In this document: piece after piece, positions 56,433 to 64,000 of the stretch
Position numbering within the stretch: the first letter of the stretch is position 1
Layout of the letters: each line of letters begins with the position of its first letter
Assembly: GCA_036873755.1 (NCBI GenBank)
Contig: JAVTVY010037113.1
Span: 1 to 64,000, forward strand
Origin: Hanleya hanleyi
Taxonomy: Eukaryota; Mollusca; Polyplacophora; Lepidopleurida; Hanleyidae
Reading direction: 5' to 3'
Length of the DNA: 64,000 nt
Program-made: the position numbers and the translations under genes
Notes under the pieces: generated by a model
The model's database searches: none
The model's input: only the letters and a program-made list of their open reading frames with translations
Told to the model about the DNA's origin: nothing

Positions 56433-57518
56433 TTATAACCTTTTCATCTGTGAAGCAGTCACCCAAGAGTTTAAGGAAGACGGCCAGCCTTTCCATTTCA
56501 CTAAGTAGGACATCTTTCCTCGTTGTTTCTTTGTCTGTAGAACTTCCTCAATCTGATAATAGGCATCTTCACCCTTTGTCATCTGTTGAAGTTCGTAATC
56601 ATAGAAAGTCCCCAAAATTTCTTCCCCATTAAGATCTTCTAACTTGTAAACTTGTTCGGTGAATAACTCTATTGATGATAAAGATTTCTTACGTCCAGTT
56701 CGGCATATACCCGTTTTCAAAGCGCATTTTAATTTTGCTTATTCTGACCGTCTGTCCTTGTTTATATTTTAGCATTCGTGATTGTGCAATTTCCCCTTTT
56801 CCGTATAATGTTTCCCGCACAAATATGTTCATTCTCTGCGTTGACCTGTGACGGAGCCATGCCAATACTCCGGTGATATGCACGATTATACCCCTGTATC
56901 AATTTGGGCAAGACATCGATATACCGACGGGTATTCTTAGCCGTGAAATACTTATACTGATGTCCTTTGAGGGTTCTATTAAAACACACATTAACGGAGG
57001 CGTGGGCTTGATTAAAGGTTTGGAAAAAGTGGACACCTTCCAATTTAAGAAATTTTTTAACCTTCGCATTCAGAAATTCGGTGCCTTCGTCTGTTTGCAT
57101 GGTAGCGGGCTTTCGTCCGCTCTTGAATATGATCTCGAATGCCTTAACCAAGTTTTCTCCCGTTTTTCGCTCGCGAGATACAACCCAAGCGTACTTGGAG
57201 AAAACATCTATACACGTGAGAAGATATCTACTGTTATCATTTTCTTTGCTCAGGGACGGGAGGTCTACTAAATCAGCTTGCCATTGCTGATCTATGCCCC
57301 CTACAATTACTCGGTTCCTGGGAAATGTTTTCCGAGCAGCTCGATGACGTGTGTAAGTATCTTGCTCTTGTGACCATTCACGAATTTGCTTGTAAGTGAT
57401 GCCCCTTTGTTTGGAGCGAGCAGCTTTGTAGAAGGTATTTACACCGCTAAAGGCAGCCCCTCCAGAAGGAAGATAATACAGTTTCTTTAGCAAGCAAAGA
57501 TTTAACTCTCGAACGCAT
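56433..57518 (-). pseudogene. INT: Polinton retroviral-type integrase with chromodomain
   Basis: It begins near ATG 57,518 (MRSRVKSLL), with a frameshift into LKKLYYLPSG. The core shows QWQADLVDL (first Asp), TDEGTEF (second Asp) and, where the third catalytic Glu is expected, SVNVCFNRTLKG, in which Glu is Val. After shifts near 56,830 and 56,700 comes a YKQGQTVRISKIK segment. A C-terminal chromodomain follows (YYQIEEVLQTKKQRG...YLVKWKGWPSSLNSWVT, stop at about 56,433). It would have inserted the element into the genome; as read it is dead. Confidence 0.85.
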
Positions 57519-57718
57519 GTCTTCCTCTACCCACTCCAAAAGCTCTAATGACACGATTAAGTAACATTTGAAGACTTAAAAGAGAGATAAAAGTCTTTCT
57601 TGAGTGATTAAACTGTTTAATAAATATACAATGAAAGGATATACATTGAAAAAAATGACTTACATTGTATAAAAAGTACATGAAAAGATGTCATGTGAGA
57701 AAAACAGTTTCCTTATCG

Positions 57719-57923
57719 TCATTCGGCAGCTGTAGAGTTCAACTTGTTTGCAAGCTCTTGTTTCCACTCCTGGTTTCCAAGAAGTCTATTTCGCCATTCC
57801 TTAGGCTCGTATTAATGGTCCCGCCTTTTCAACACGGGATTTGAAATCGGCCAGGATTGCGTCCCCGCCCGCCCGTTCAAGTGCCAATTCGAGGAAATCA
57901 TAAGGCAACTGTATCTTCGTTGA
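57719..57923 (-). pseudogene. Unrecognised small gene remnant upstream of integrase
   Basis: One frame reads LPYDFLELALERAGGDAILA...KSRVEKAGPLI. A second frame continues PKEWRNRLLGNQEWKQELAN and stops at 57,719. The two blocks look protein-like but match nothing I recognise. The start was not found. Confidence 0.3.
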
Positions 57924-58309
57924 CTAGGATGGTCTACAGAATTGCAACACATATAAGGGAAGTGGGAAGAGGTGCCGACATACTGACAGAGTTACATGAC
58001 TTCACAGTATAGTCTTCCTGTTAACATGTTCTAAAGCACATACCAAGAATCTAACGATTCGTGATATGTGTTGTATCTCAGGTACGCTTTTATTGTACCT
58101 GTTCATCTGGCAACTTGGATGATATGACCACACGGCCCCTAACACCGGCATAAGCGGTATTAGATACAAATCTAGAGAGCTATGATGAAAATGCTCTGAC
58201 AACTCGTGTATTGGTAATTGGTGAGCTGTTTCGCTGTGTCAACTCGTTCACTGGAAATTGGTGAGCTGTATCGTCGTCACATGAAAATGACGGCATTTAA
58301 CACAAAAGA
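57924..58309. other. No gene seen
   Basis: Spacer between the remnant and the double PC4-like gene. A repeated phrase gaaattggtgagctgt occurs twice near 58,220-58,270. Confidence 0.5.
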
Positions 58310-59014
58310 CTAGTCTGTAAGGCCCGCTGTCGACCCAGCATCAGCTTCCCACAAATGCCAACATATATCAAAGACCAAAAGGTCCATACAGAATTGATGA
58401 ATGAGAGACCCTTTGATGTCCCTTACGACTTCATAGTAGCAGTCCAAAAAAGTCTCGTGCAAGAATAACACATTGCTGTTGGCGCTGAAGTCAAAAGGGG
58501 TACGTGGTGGTTCCCCTTTTGTGAGTGTTTTGTCAATGGCGGGGATGTAAGTCTTCAAATTCTTCCACATGTCAGGGTCGAGACAAAATCCAATTTTGGT
58601 TGGATAGAGATTATCTTGAGAGTTTTCACACCCTTTCCAACGACGAATGTGGATACGTCCTTTTCCCTGGTAGAAGCTGTAGCTCAAGTACACATCTTCT
58701 GATAGGCGTATGGGTACTGGAGTCGGGGTATTGTTCGATATACTTTCTTCCATAGAGTTTATGCGGTCTTTGAGTTTTCCCCATCCTTCGACTGTTAGAC
58801 GGAGAAACTTCGGTGTCTGATTTGGATCACAGTTCGTCACCGTCACATTCTCTACAAAATCCACGTAATTTATCTGGTTGCGCTCTATCGAGCATTTCAT
58901 AAAGACATCACTCGCTAAATCATACATGATTTTGGTTGTCATCGACAAGCTGAAGCTGGGAATGTCAGATACTGGACTGAGAATGAAAGAGGTTTCTCTT
59001 GAATAGCTTAACAC
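58310..59014 (-). CDS. Double PC4-like domain protein
   Basis: About 234 codons, open throughout; the start may be the internal ATG at MTTKIMYDL. The first half has VDFVENVTVTNCDPN then PKFLRLTVEGWGKLKDRINS. The second has VYLSYSFYQGKGRIHIRRW then TKIGFCLDPDMWKNLKTYI. Each half is a strand-rich run followed by a W-containing helix, as in PC4-type ssDNA-binding domains. It lies upstream of integrase in the minus-strand cluster. One of the few unbroken genes here. A role in replication or transcription is inferred from the fold. Confidence 0.5.
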   Translation of the reverse strand: MLSYSRETSFILSPVSDIPSFSLSMTTKIMYDLASDVFMKCSIERNQINYVDFVENVTVTNCDPNQTPKFLRLTVEGWGKLKDRINSMEESISNNTPTPVPIRLSEDVYLSYSFYQGKGRIHIRRWKGCENSQDNLYPTKIGFCLDPDMWKNLKTYIPAIDKTLTKGEPPRTPFDFSANSNVLFLHETFLDCYYEVVRDIKGSLIHQFCMDLLVFDICWHLWEADAGSTAGLTD

Positions 59015-59313
59015 TGGAGTGGCGTTAATTTGTATTCCACACGTTCGAACATGTCTATTCCGTCAGAGCTAGAAATAAACATATGTGCCAATGTCGGGAA
59101 AAACCAGTTTCGAATTCGAACATGTCAGTCGCGATGAGTCATATGTTCATCCTCATAAGCCGTATATGTCATTGAGAGTATGCGTTACAAACAAGTACAG
59201 TCCTTCTTTACGTTAATATACGGCACTGTGAAACATCTCTTGAGCTTCCACATTCGTTTTAGGAGTACACGAAGGTTAGACTTCCACTCGTCCGTCTTCA
59301 GGTGATTTTCTCG
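59015..59313. other. Spacer between CARD gene and double PC4-like gene
   Basis: No coding region is supported. It would hold the promoter of the 59,014 gene. Confidence 0.5.
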
Positions 59314-59850
59314 TCATTCTGGATTCTGGAATTCCGATAACCACGGTAAGTCCACCACTTCTCCGTCTTTCTCCATGTCTCTCAACCACTCATCTACAGC
59401 TTTCTATTCATCGAGACATTCTACGGCCTTGCCAAAGAAGACAGAAACTCGGTCACCGATATCTAATCCTGTGTTGTAACTCTCTTCCATTTGCTCCATA
59501 ATAGGGATGAGATGCACAACATATATCATGGATAATCTATTCAACAAGTGTATACGCTGTCCTTCATGAAAGGGGGCGGGTTGGGTGATCAAATGGACGA
59601 TGTGGTTATTCCCCGTCTCTTGAAAAATGGCAATGAATGCCCTAATGGCCCGTGGACCTCTTTTCGATATCTGCTCCAATAAAGCATTACCCCTGTCTCC
59701 TGCGGTAAAGATATGAATAACGTAGTGTAACCGGGATTTAGTTAATGTTCTCTTTTGCTTCAATAATTCAAATACTCTTTCTAGATTCTCTATACGCCCG
59801 GACATATGCTTGCTATATACACTCAAAGCTACCTTGTACATGACATCCAT
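59314..59850 (-). CDS. CARD-domain protein of the virus-like element
   Basis: ATG at 59,850. Residues about 18-90 resemble a caspase recruitment domain: RIENLERVFELLKQKRTLTK, then a helix, then LLEQISKRGPRAIRAFIAIF and QETGNNHIVHLI. The RGPRA..AF...ETGN pattern is typical of helices 4-5 of CARDs. A second, non-CARD helical part follows (PIMEQMEESYNTGLDIGD). A TAG at 59,404-59,406 ends the open frame, but the same frame stays open and protein-like (VDEWLRDMEKDGEVVDLPWL) to a TGA at 59,314, so the TAG may be a late mutation. CARDs mediate apoptosome and inflammasome-type assembly. A decoy role is inference. It could alternatively be a host gene captured by the element. Confidence 0.65.
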
Positions 59851-59886
59851 GATGTATACTCTTTCTAGTCGATAAACCTGAAATTA

Positions 59887-59900
59887 CATATATATATAAA
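59887..59900 (-). promoter_or_regulatory. TATA-like element upstream of the CARD gene
   Basis: tttatatatatatg on the minus strand, about 37-50 bases before the ATG. Possible core promoter. Confidence 0.45.
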
Positions 59901-60400
59901 GACGACAGGGAAAACCCAGCATGTTTATTTCCGTATTTGATGTAACCTTTTCATGCCCGGACACGTCTGCGTGAAGTCAGTCCGTTTTAATATTCATGTA
60001 TTTGTCTTAGTACAGGGCCAAACATGTCAAAACCCCCAAAGGAGCAGATGTGTCACCTTATTCGGTTAGTTACTCGATACGTGCAGGTTCGGACTCGTCT
60101 GTGTGACGTCAATGCTATTAATATTCATGTTTACAGTTTACTAGAGAACAATTTATACCCCCTGTGGTATCTCCTCTCATAACTCGAATACGAGTTTCAT
60201 ATTTCCTCATATTATTACTCCAATAATTTCTCAATACCCCATATCACATTACGAGCGTAATTCGACACCTCTAACAGCCCCTCTGTGGTAATTGGATACG
60301 AGGTATCAGATTACGAGTTCAAATACTCAATCCCTACTACTAGCGTATGCATGTATACCTACATAATATAACAAATTGAACTACATCTGAGAAGCCAAAG
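59901..60400. other. No gene seen; possible end of the Polinton-like element
   Basis: The element's terminal inverted repeat should lie about here. I could not match it to any sequence near 29-36 kb. Confidence 0.35.
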
Positions 60401-60781
60401 GAAGGCCAAAATACATCATTATTACACAGTGTGAATACCATCTTCTAAAAGATATCGCTTATATTCTTACAAAATAATGTAGCTCCGTTCAATATAATCG
60501 TATAGTATTATGATTCACATTTCGGATAAAATTCAGACTGGCCCTCGTGGATTGTTCTGCGAACCAATATTCTTTATACGCCTAATGTTTGTAGCCTTCT
60601 CCTCCGTAGGTTGATATTTCTCTTCGTACACCAAGCTGTACATTTTGGATTTCAATCCAATCGATTGTTTCATTGGTTTACCACCGCATTCATCCTTCAA
60701 TTTTGTTAACAAGTTGGCATTAATAGCACTATATAAAGTTATATCTTTATGACAGTTGCTTGTATCGATATCTTCAAGCAT
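60400..60781 (-). pseudogene. PolB C-terminal fragment (Polinton-type), copy 2
   Basis: About 82 codons from 60,781 (MLEDIDTSNCHKDITLYSA, then LLTKLKDECGGKPMKQSIGL and KSKMYSLVYEEK) resemble the last part of Polinton PolB. They are about 80% similar to the fragment at 11,604. Similarity continues into the 3' non-coding side down to about 60,400. It comes from a different PolB family than the one at 36-40 kb. Confidence 0.6.
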
Positions 60782-60789
60782 TTTTATGG

Positions 60790-61640
60790 TTTTCGAATAA
60801 CAAACTATGTCAAATTCAGTTGATGTGTTGTGAGTTTCAAGGTCATAATAGATATTGTTTTTTTTATTTGCAAAAATTCAGCAAAGCTGATTTTCATCTC
60901 TGCATACATAAAAGGATAAAACATTAACAGACAAAACAAGATGAATTAACAGTGAATTAAATCTGAATACAATCTGCATAAAATATATCATAGCTGTGTA
61001 AGCTACTGACATGATCATAAAGTAACATTCACATCAGAAGATACAGAAGCTACATGGCCGAGCTCACGGGGTCATCATACATGAAATGGTTCGGTGTGTG
61101 AATCAATTAATTTAATAATTTTTTTCTTGATAGTCGTGAGAGTTACACATTCCTTTACACTCTGTGGTAGCACATTCCACACCTTTATGTCAAGACTGAT
61201 TTATGGCGTTGGCTTGGTAGTGCTATACTTGTCAATTCTTCAGAAAACCTTTTTAAACAGTCGAATCGCAACGGGCCGGCCAAATTCGGGAGGGGGGGGG
61301 GCGGGGCAGTGTTGTTCCTAAGAATTTTGCATTGTCTTACTGAAAACGCTATTGTTTGCCTTCTATTCTTGCCAACTTGCTTCTTTCCATTTTGAACTGA
61401 ATATAGGGTGGAATTCTGTTGGTCTGTCTAAATTGAATAGATTGGTGAATATGGATCAACTTCATTTCGCGATTCAAATAAAACTAGTTTTTGTTATGCA
61501 CCCTCAAATATATATTATTGCTCTCGAAACACAACCAGATGAAGTTGGCTAAATCTGCAAGCAAACAGTGCACGTACAAAATTACATCAAAAGAACAGAT
61601 GGTTCAATTAAATAGTTTATATAATTAATCACCCAGACGA
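60790..61640. other. No gene seen
   Basis: AT-rich DNA with a G-run (about 61,290-61,305). Chance frames only. Confidence 0.5.
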
Positions 61641-61658
61641 TAAAAATATTTACAAAAT

Positions 61659-61928
61659 TTGGCGCAGTGTTTCACAAACCTTAGGCTTTACTACACATCT
61701 CATTTTTTACACCTCACAGAGAACTTTCCAGAAAATGATGTCATACATGATGCAATAAACAACTGCCTGGAACACTCTTCACAGTACTTCATTTTGCAGA
61801 AACTTATAAAACAGGGCTATTCCATCAAGCGCCTCCACTCAAAGTTTCTCAAATTTGGCGATACATATCGCATGCTGATAGCAAAATACGAATGTAGCGT
61901 GCAAGATCTATGGCGCTACGTTTCGTAA
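61659..61928 (+). pseudogene. PLE reverse transcriptase C-terminal fragment
   Basis: The frame QYFILQKLIKQGYSIKRL, then HSKFLKFGDTYRMLIAKYE and VQDLW, is the thumb/C-terminus of the PLE-type RT seen at 12.7-14.8 kb, whose own copy lacks this part. The stop (RYVS then TAA) lies in the first bases of the PLE 3'-end repeat, tying repeat and RT to one element. Confidence 0.75.
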
Positions 61929-62334
61929 CTTGTGTCTAATTCCGCTTAACCCGGGGCTAGGGGCCGTATGAACCCATGTACTTCAAGATCCTCATGGTAC
62001 TCATATGAACAGTCACAATCAAAGCGTGACTGAGATACATCTTTTTTTTTTTTTAGATGACGACTCTATAACGAATATTATGGATTAAGATACGGATTTG
62101 ATACGGATTTGATATTTTTGGAACATCATGATGTCTTGCCGGCATCATTGAAAACTGTTGACCGCTTCTCTCTTGCAGGAAACAAGCCTATGTTTATGTA
62201 TACTATGATTGTTTTTTTTGAATTTGGTGCTAATACTGTTATATGGAATATGGAATAGGTCTTTGGATTATGGACGCGGATATTCTCTAATGGACGACGG
62301 CTGGATTATGAATGACGGACTAGACGCTTGTAAT
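61913..62334 (+). repeat. PLE 3'-end repeat, copy 10 (attached to RT C-terminus)
   Basis: The longest copy: gcgctacgtttcgtaacttg to cttgtaat, including a T-run of about 13 (62,042-62,054) that other copies lack. Confidence 0.85.
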
Positions 62335-62489
62335 TCTATGCATCATACTATACACATTTGTCATCTAGAAGCTACTCGAAGGTTCAGTTAGTGCAAAATG
62401 AGGTCATTGTCAAATGATAAACACGTTTACAATTTACTGCTGTCACATTGCCCCACCATAGGAAATTAAATCCTAAATGTGTACCAATA

Positions 62490-62580
62490 TAATATAAAAA
62501 ATTGAAGTACATTTGAGAAGGCAAAGAAGAACCAAAGTACAGCATCATAACTGCTAGGTGAATAGTGAAGATAATTCACA
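62490..62580. repeat. Short repeat shared with 60,365-60,450
   Basis: ttgaagtacatttgagaagg and the following aaccaaagtacagcatcat are similar to ttgaactacatctgagaagc and aggccaaaatacatcatt at 60,375, suggesting a dispersed non-coding repeat. Confidence 0.5.
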
Positions 62581-62739
62581 CTGAGTACGTTACAACTATT
62601 CTCTTGACAATGTATCAGCAATTATATTATTTCTACTAGCAACGTGTACAATTTTCAAAGCAAATATCTGTAACATCAGATTTTAACGAAACAATCTTTG
62701 ACTCTTATTTTTGATTTTTTTTTAACACAATTACATCAC

Positions 62740-64000
62740 TAGAGCTGTTGGTTACATACACTTCAAAATGTTGCAAAGTCAATACAAGACTCAAGCTTTC
62801 CTTTTCCAGGATGGAATATGCCCGTTGGTATTTTTTTAGTTTCTTGGAGTAATAACTCACAGGATAGTTTATCCTAGCTGCATCTTCTTGAAGCTATACA
62901 GCTCCTACTCCTACCTTGAATGGTTTGTAAAAGTTTGGTGCCTCTAACACGGTTTAATTGCCCGAAATGACGGTACTAGGACCAAACAAAATAGACGTTC
63001 TTTTTCAGGACACTGGTCAGAGAAATCTTCTACAAACTTCTTCATTCCCAGAAATCTGAGTAACTCCCTTTTAGAACTGATAACAGAGAAGTCCACAATG
63101 GCTTTGACCTTAGCTTCACGTGGTAGTACTTGACCTTAGCCCACCACATGACCCAGTTAGGTGACCGAGTCTGTCAAATAACTGTCTGAGATCTTTCAGA
63201 TGGTCATTCCACGTGTCGCTATACATCAATACATAATCAATATCTTTGAAAGATTATCTTAATTGTTCTGCAAAAGTTATATATACCCATGGAACCTGTT
63301 GTGAACTACCATTCCTAACGATGACATAAATAAATATATTTCGAAATATTGATCAACAAAATGCTCTCCGCTACTATTTTCGAAGTCACCCTTCTCGTGT
63401 ATTATGTTAATCAGTCGATCCCGAGGCATACTTCAGCAATGCATGCAACACAATGCTTCAATACGGTTATGACCTGATCAATTAACCGTTGAAAACTGGC
63501 CGGATGATATTTCATCTCAGAAGACATGACCTTGCACTGATATCAAGCAGTCGGTGTTACAAACGCAGATATTTTTTCGCCCTGACAGGCAGAGGTACAT
63601 TTTAGCAATTCTTGGTCACATAGGCAGCCTGACCGACCCTATCAGTAGTCTTCGATTCTAGGAATTGGATATAGGAATCAGCGCTTGTCACAGTGTTCAA
63701 CTTACGGTAGTCTATACAGAACCTTCGTGACCCATCAATTGAATGAGTACAATAGCTGAGCTCCAGCTTTTCTAGCTTTGCTCTGTAATGTCATGCTCTA
63801 GCATGTAGTTAACCTCTTTTCTTACCTGAGCTAATTATCCCGAATATGCGTGTATGGGCGTTGTTTAAGCCTCACCTACAGCTACATCATGAACAGCAAG
63901 AGGGGTACTACCTGGCTTGCCAGAACATAATGATTTGTATCCATGGAGCAAATCCTTAATATACGCTCTCTCTGTCAAATGAATCAATTTACTGTCAAGG
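62740..64000 (-). pseudogene. Ty3/gypsy RT-RNase H relic, runs off the window
   Basis: From the right edge leftward the minus strand gives RT blocks in order. They are LEHDITEQS, a CIDYRKLNTVT-like block, VTKN, an ISAFVTP block, FQRLIDQVI, then LMYSDTWNDHLKDLRQLFDR, RFLGMKKF and FYKPFKVG. The RNase H start follows (LQEDAARINYPVSYYSKKL, YSILEKESLSLVLTLQHFEV). Many frameshifts and stops interrupt it. No LTR lies inside the window. Confidence 0.75.

Overview
The window looks like repeat-rich, AT-leaning nuclear DNA of a marine invertebrate animal (lophotrochozoan or invertebrate deuterostome; the species cannot be told from sequence alone). The pointers are Polinton/Maverick (adintovirus-like) genes, Penelope-like and Ty3/gypsy retroelements, TTAA-flanked and foldback DNA transposons, tandem satellites and GT-AG introns. 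There is no bacterial-style gene organisation. At most one host gene end is visible (two candidate terminal exons at 4.0-4.5 kb). Almost everything else that is codable is mobile or viral, and most of it is broken.

Layout. 0-12.3 kb: gene-poor DNA with a candidate host 3' gene end, a Ty3/gypsy RT relic (about 8 kb, minus), a 110-165 bp tandem repeat (8.9-9.6 kb), a 42-bp-arm hairpin (10.1 kb), a tRNA-like Pol III promoter (10.5 kb) and a stray PolB C-terminus (11.6 kb). 12.3-15.1 kb: an internally deleted Penelope-like element (PLE) with its terminal repeat in opposite orientations at its two ends. 16-22 kb: a dispersed repeat family and two foldback structures. 22,977-29,322: a 6.3-kb element with 25-bp terminal inverted repeats and TTAA on both sides. 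It contains a 40-bp satellite (about 2.3 kb) flanked by inverted arrays of a second roughly 40-bp repeat.

29.4-59.9 kb: decayed Polinton/adintovirus-like DNA. A left part carries a hydrophilic protein gene, an A32/FtsK-type packaging ATPase whose 3' part is triplicated in 1,496-bp tandem units, and a small lysine-rich gene, all on the minus strand. The plus strand carries what looks like a spliced zinc-finger/acidic leader joined to a protein-primed DNA polymerase B (36.4-40.3 kb). Convergent to it, on the minus strand from right to left, are a CARD protein, a double PC4-like protein, a retroviral-type integrase with chromodomain, a tiny membrane protein, a PC4-like protein, a second and different packaging ATPase, a basic protein, a conserved virion-cluster protein, a penton-like protein, a pX/pVI-like protein, the major capsid protein and an adenain-type protease. 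The capsid gene is cut into three pieces by two later insertions: a 7.3-kb Ty3/gypsy retrotransposon (44,901-52,195) and a 2.9-kb TIR element (41,373-44,290). 60-64 kb: another PolB C-terminal fragment, a PLE RT C-terminus with its terminal repeat, and a Ty3/gypsy RT-RNase H relic that runs off the window.

How it fits together. The minus-strand cluster is a virus-like morphogenesis and replication module with tightly packed genes: TAATG twice, ATGA once, and a 2-nt gap once. PLE 3' ends ending in the same ...CTTGTAAT have been sprinkled over every other element as 5'-truncated copies, including two inside the presumed introns of the PolB gene. They give a relative chronology: Polinton first, then the gypsy insertion into the capsid gene, then PLE insertion into the gypsy element. 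The most novel observations are the CARD protein carried by the virus-like element, the apparently spliced PolB leader, and the TTAA-flanked satellite-carrying element.
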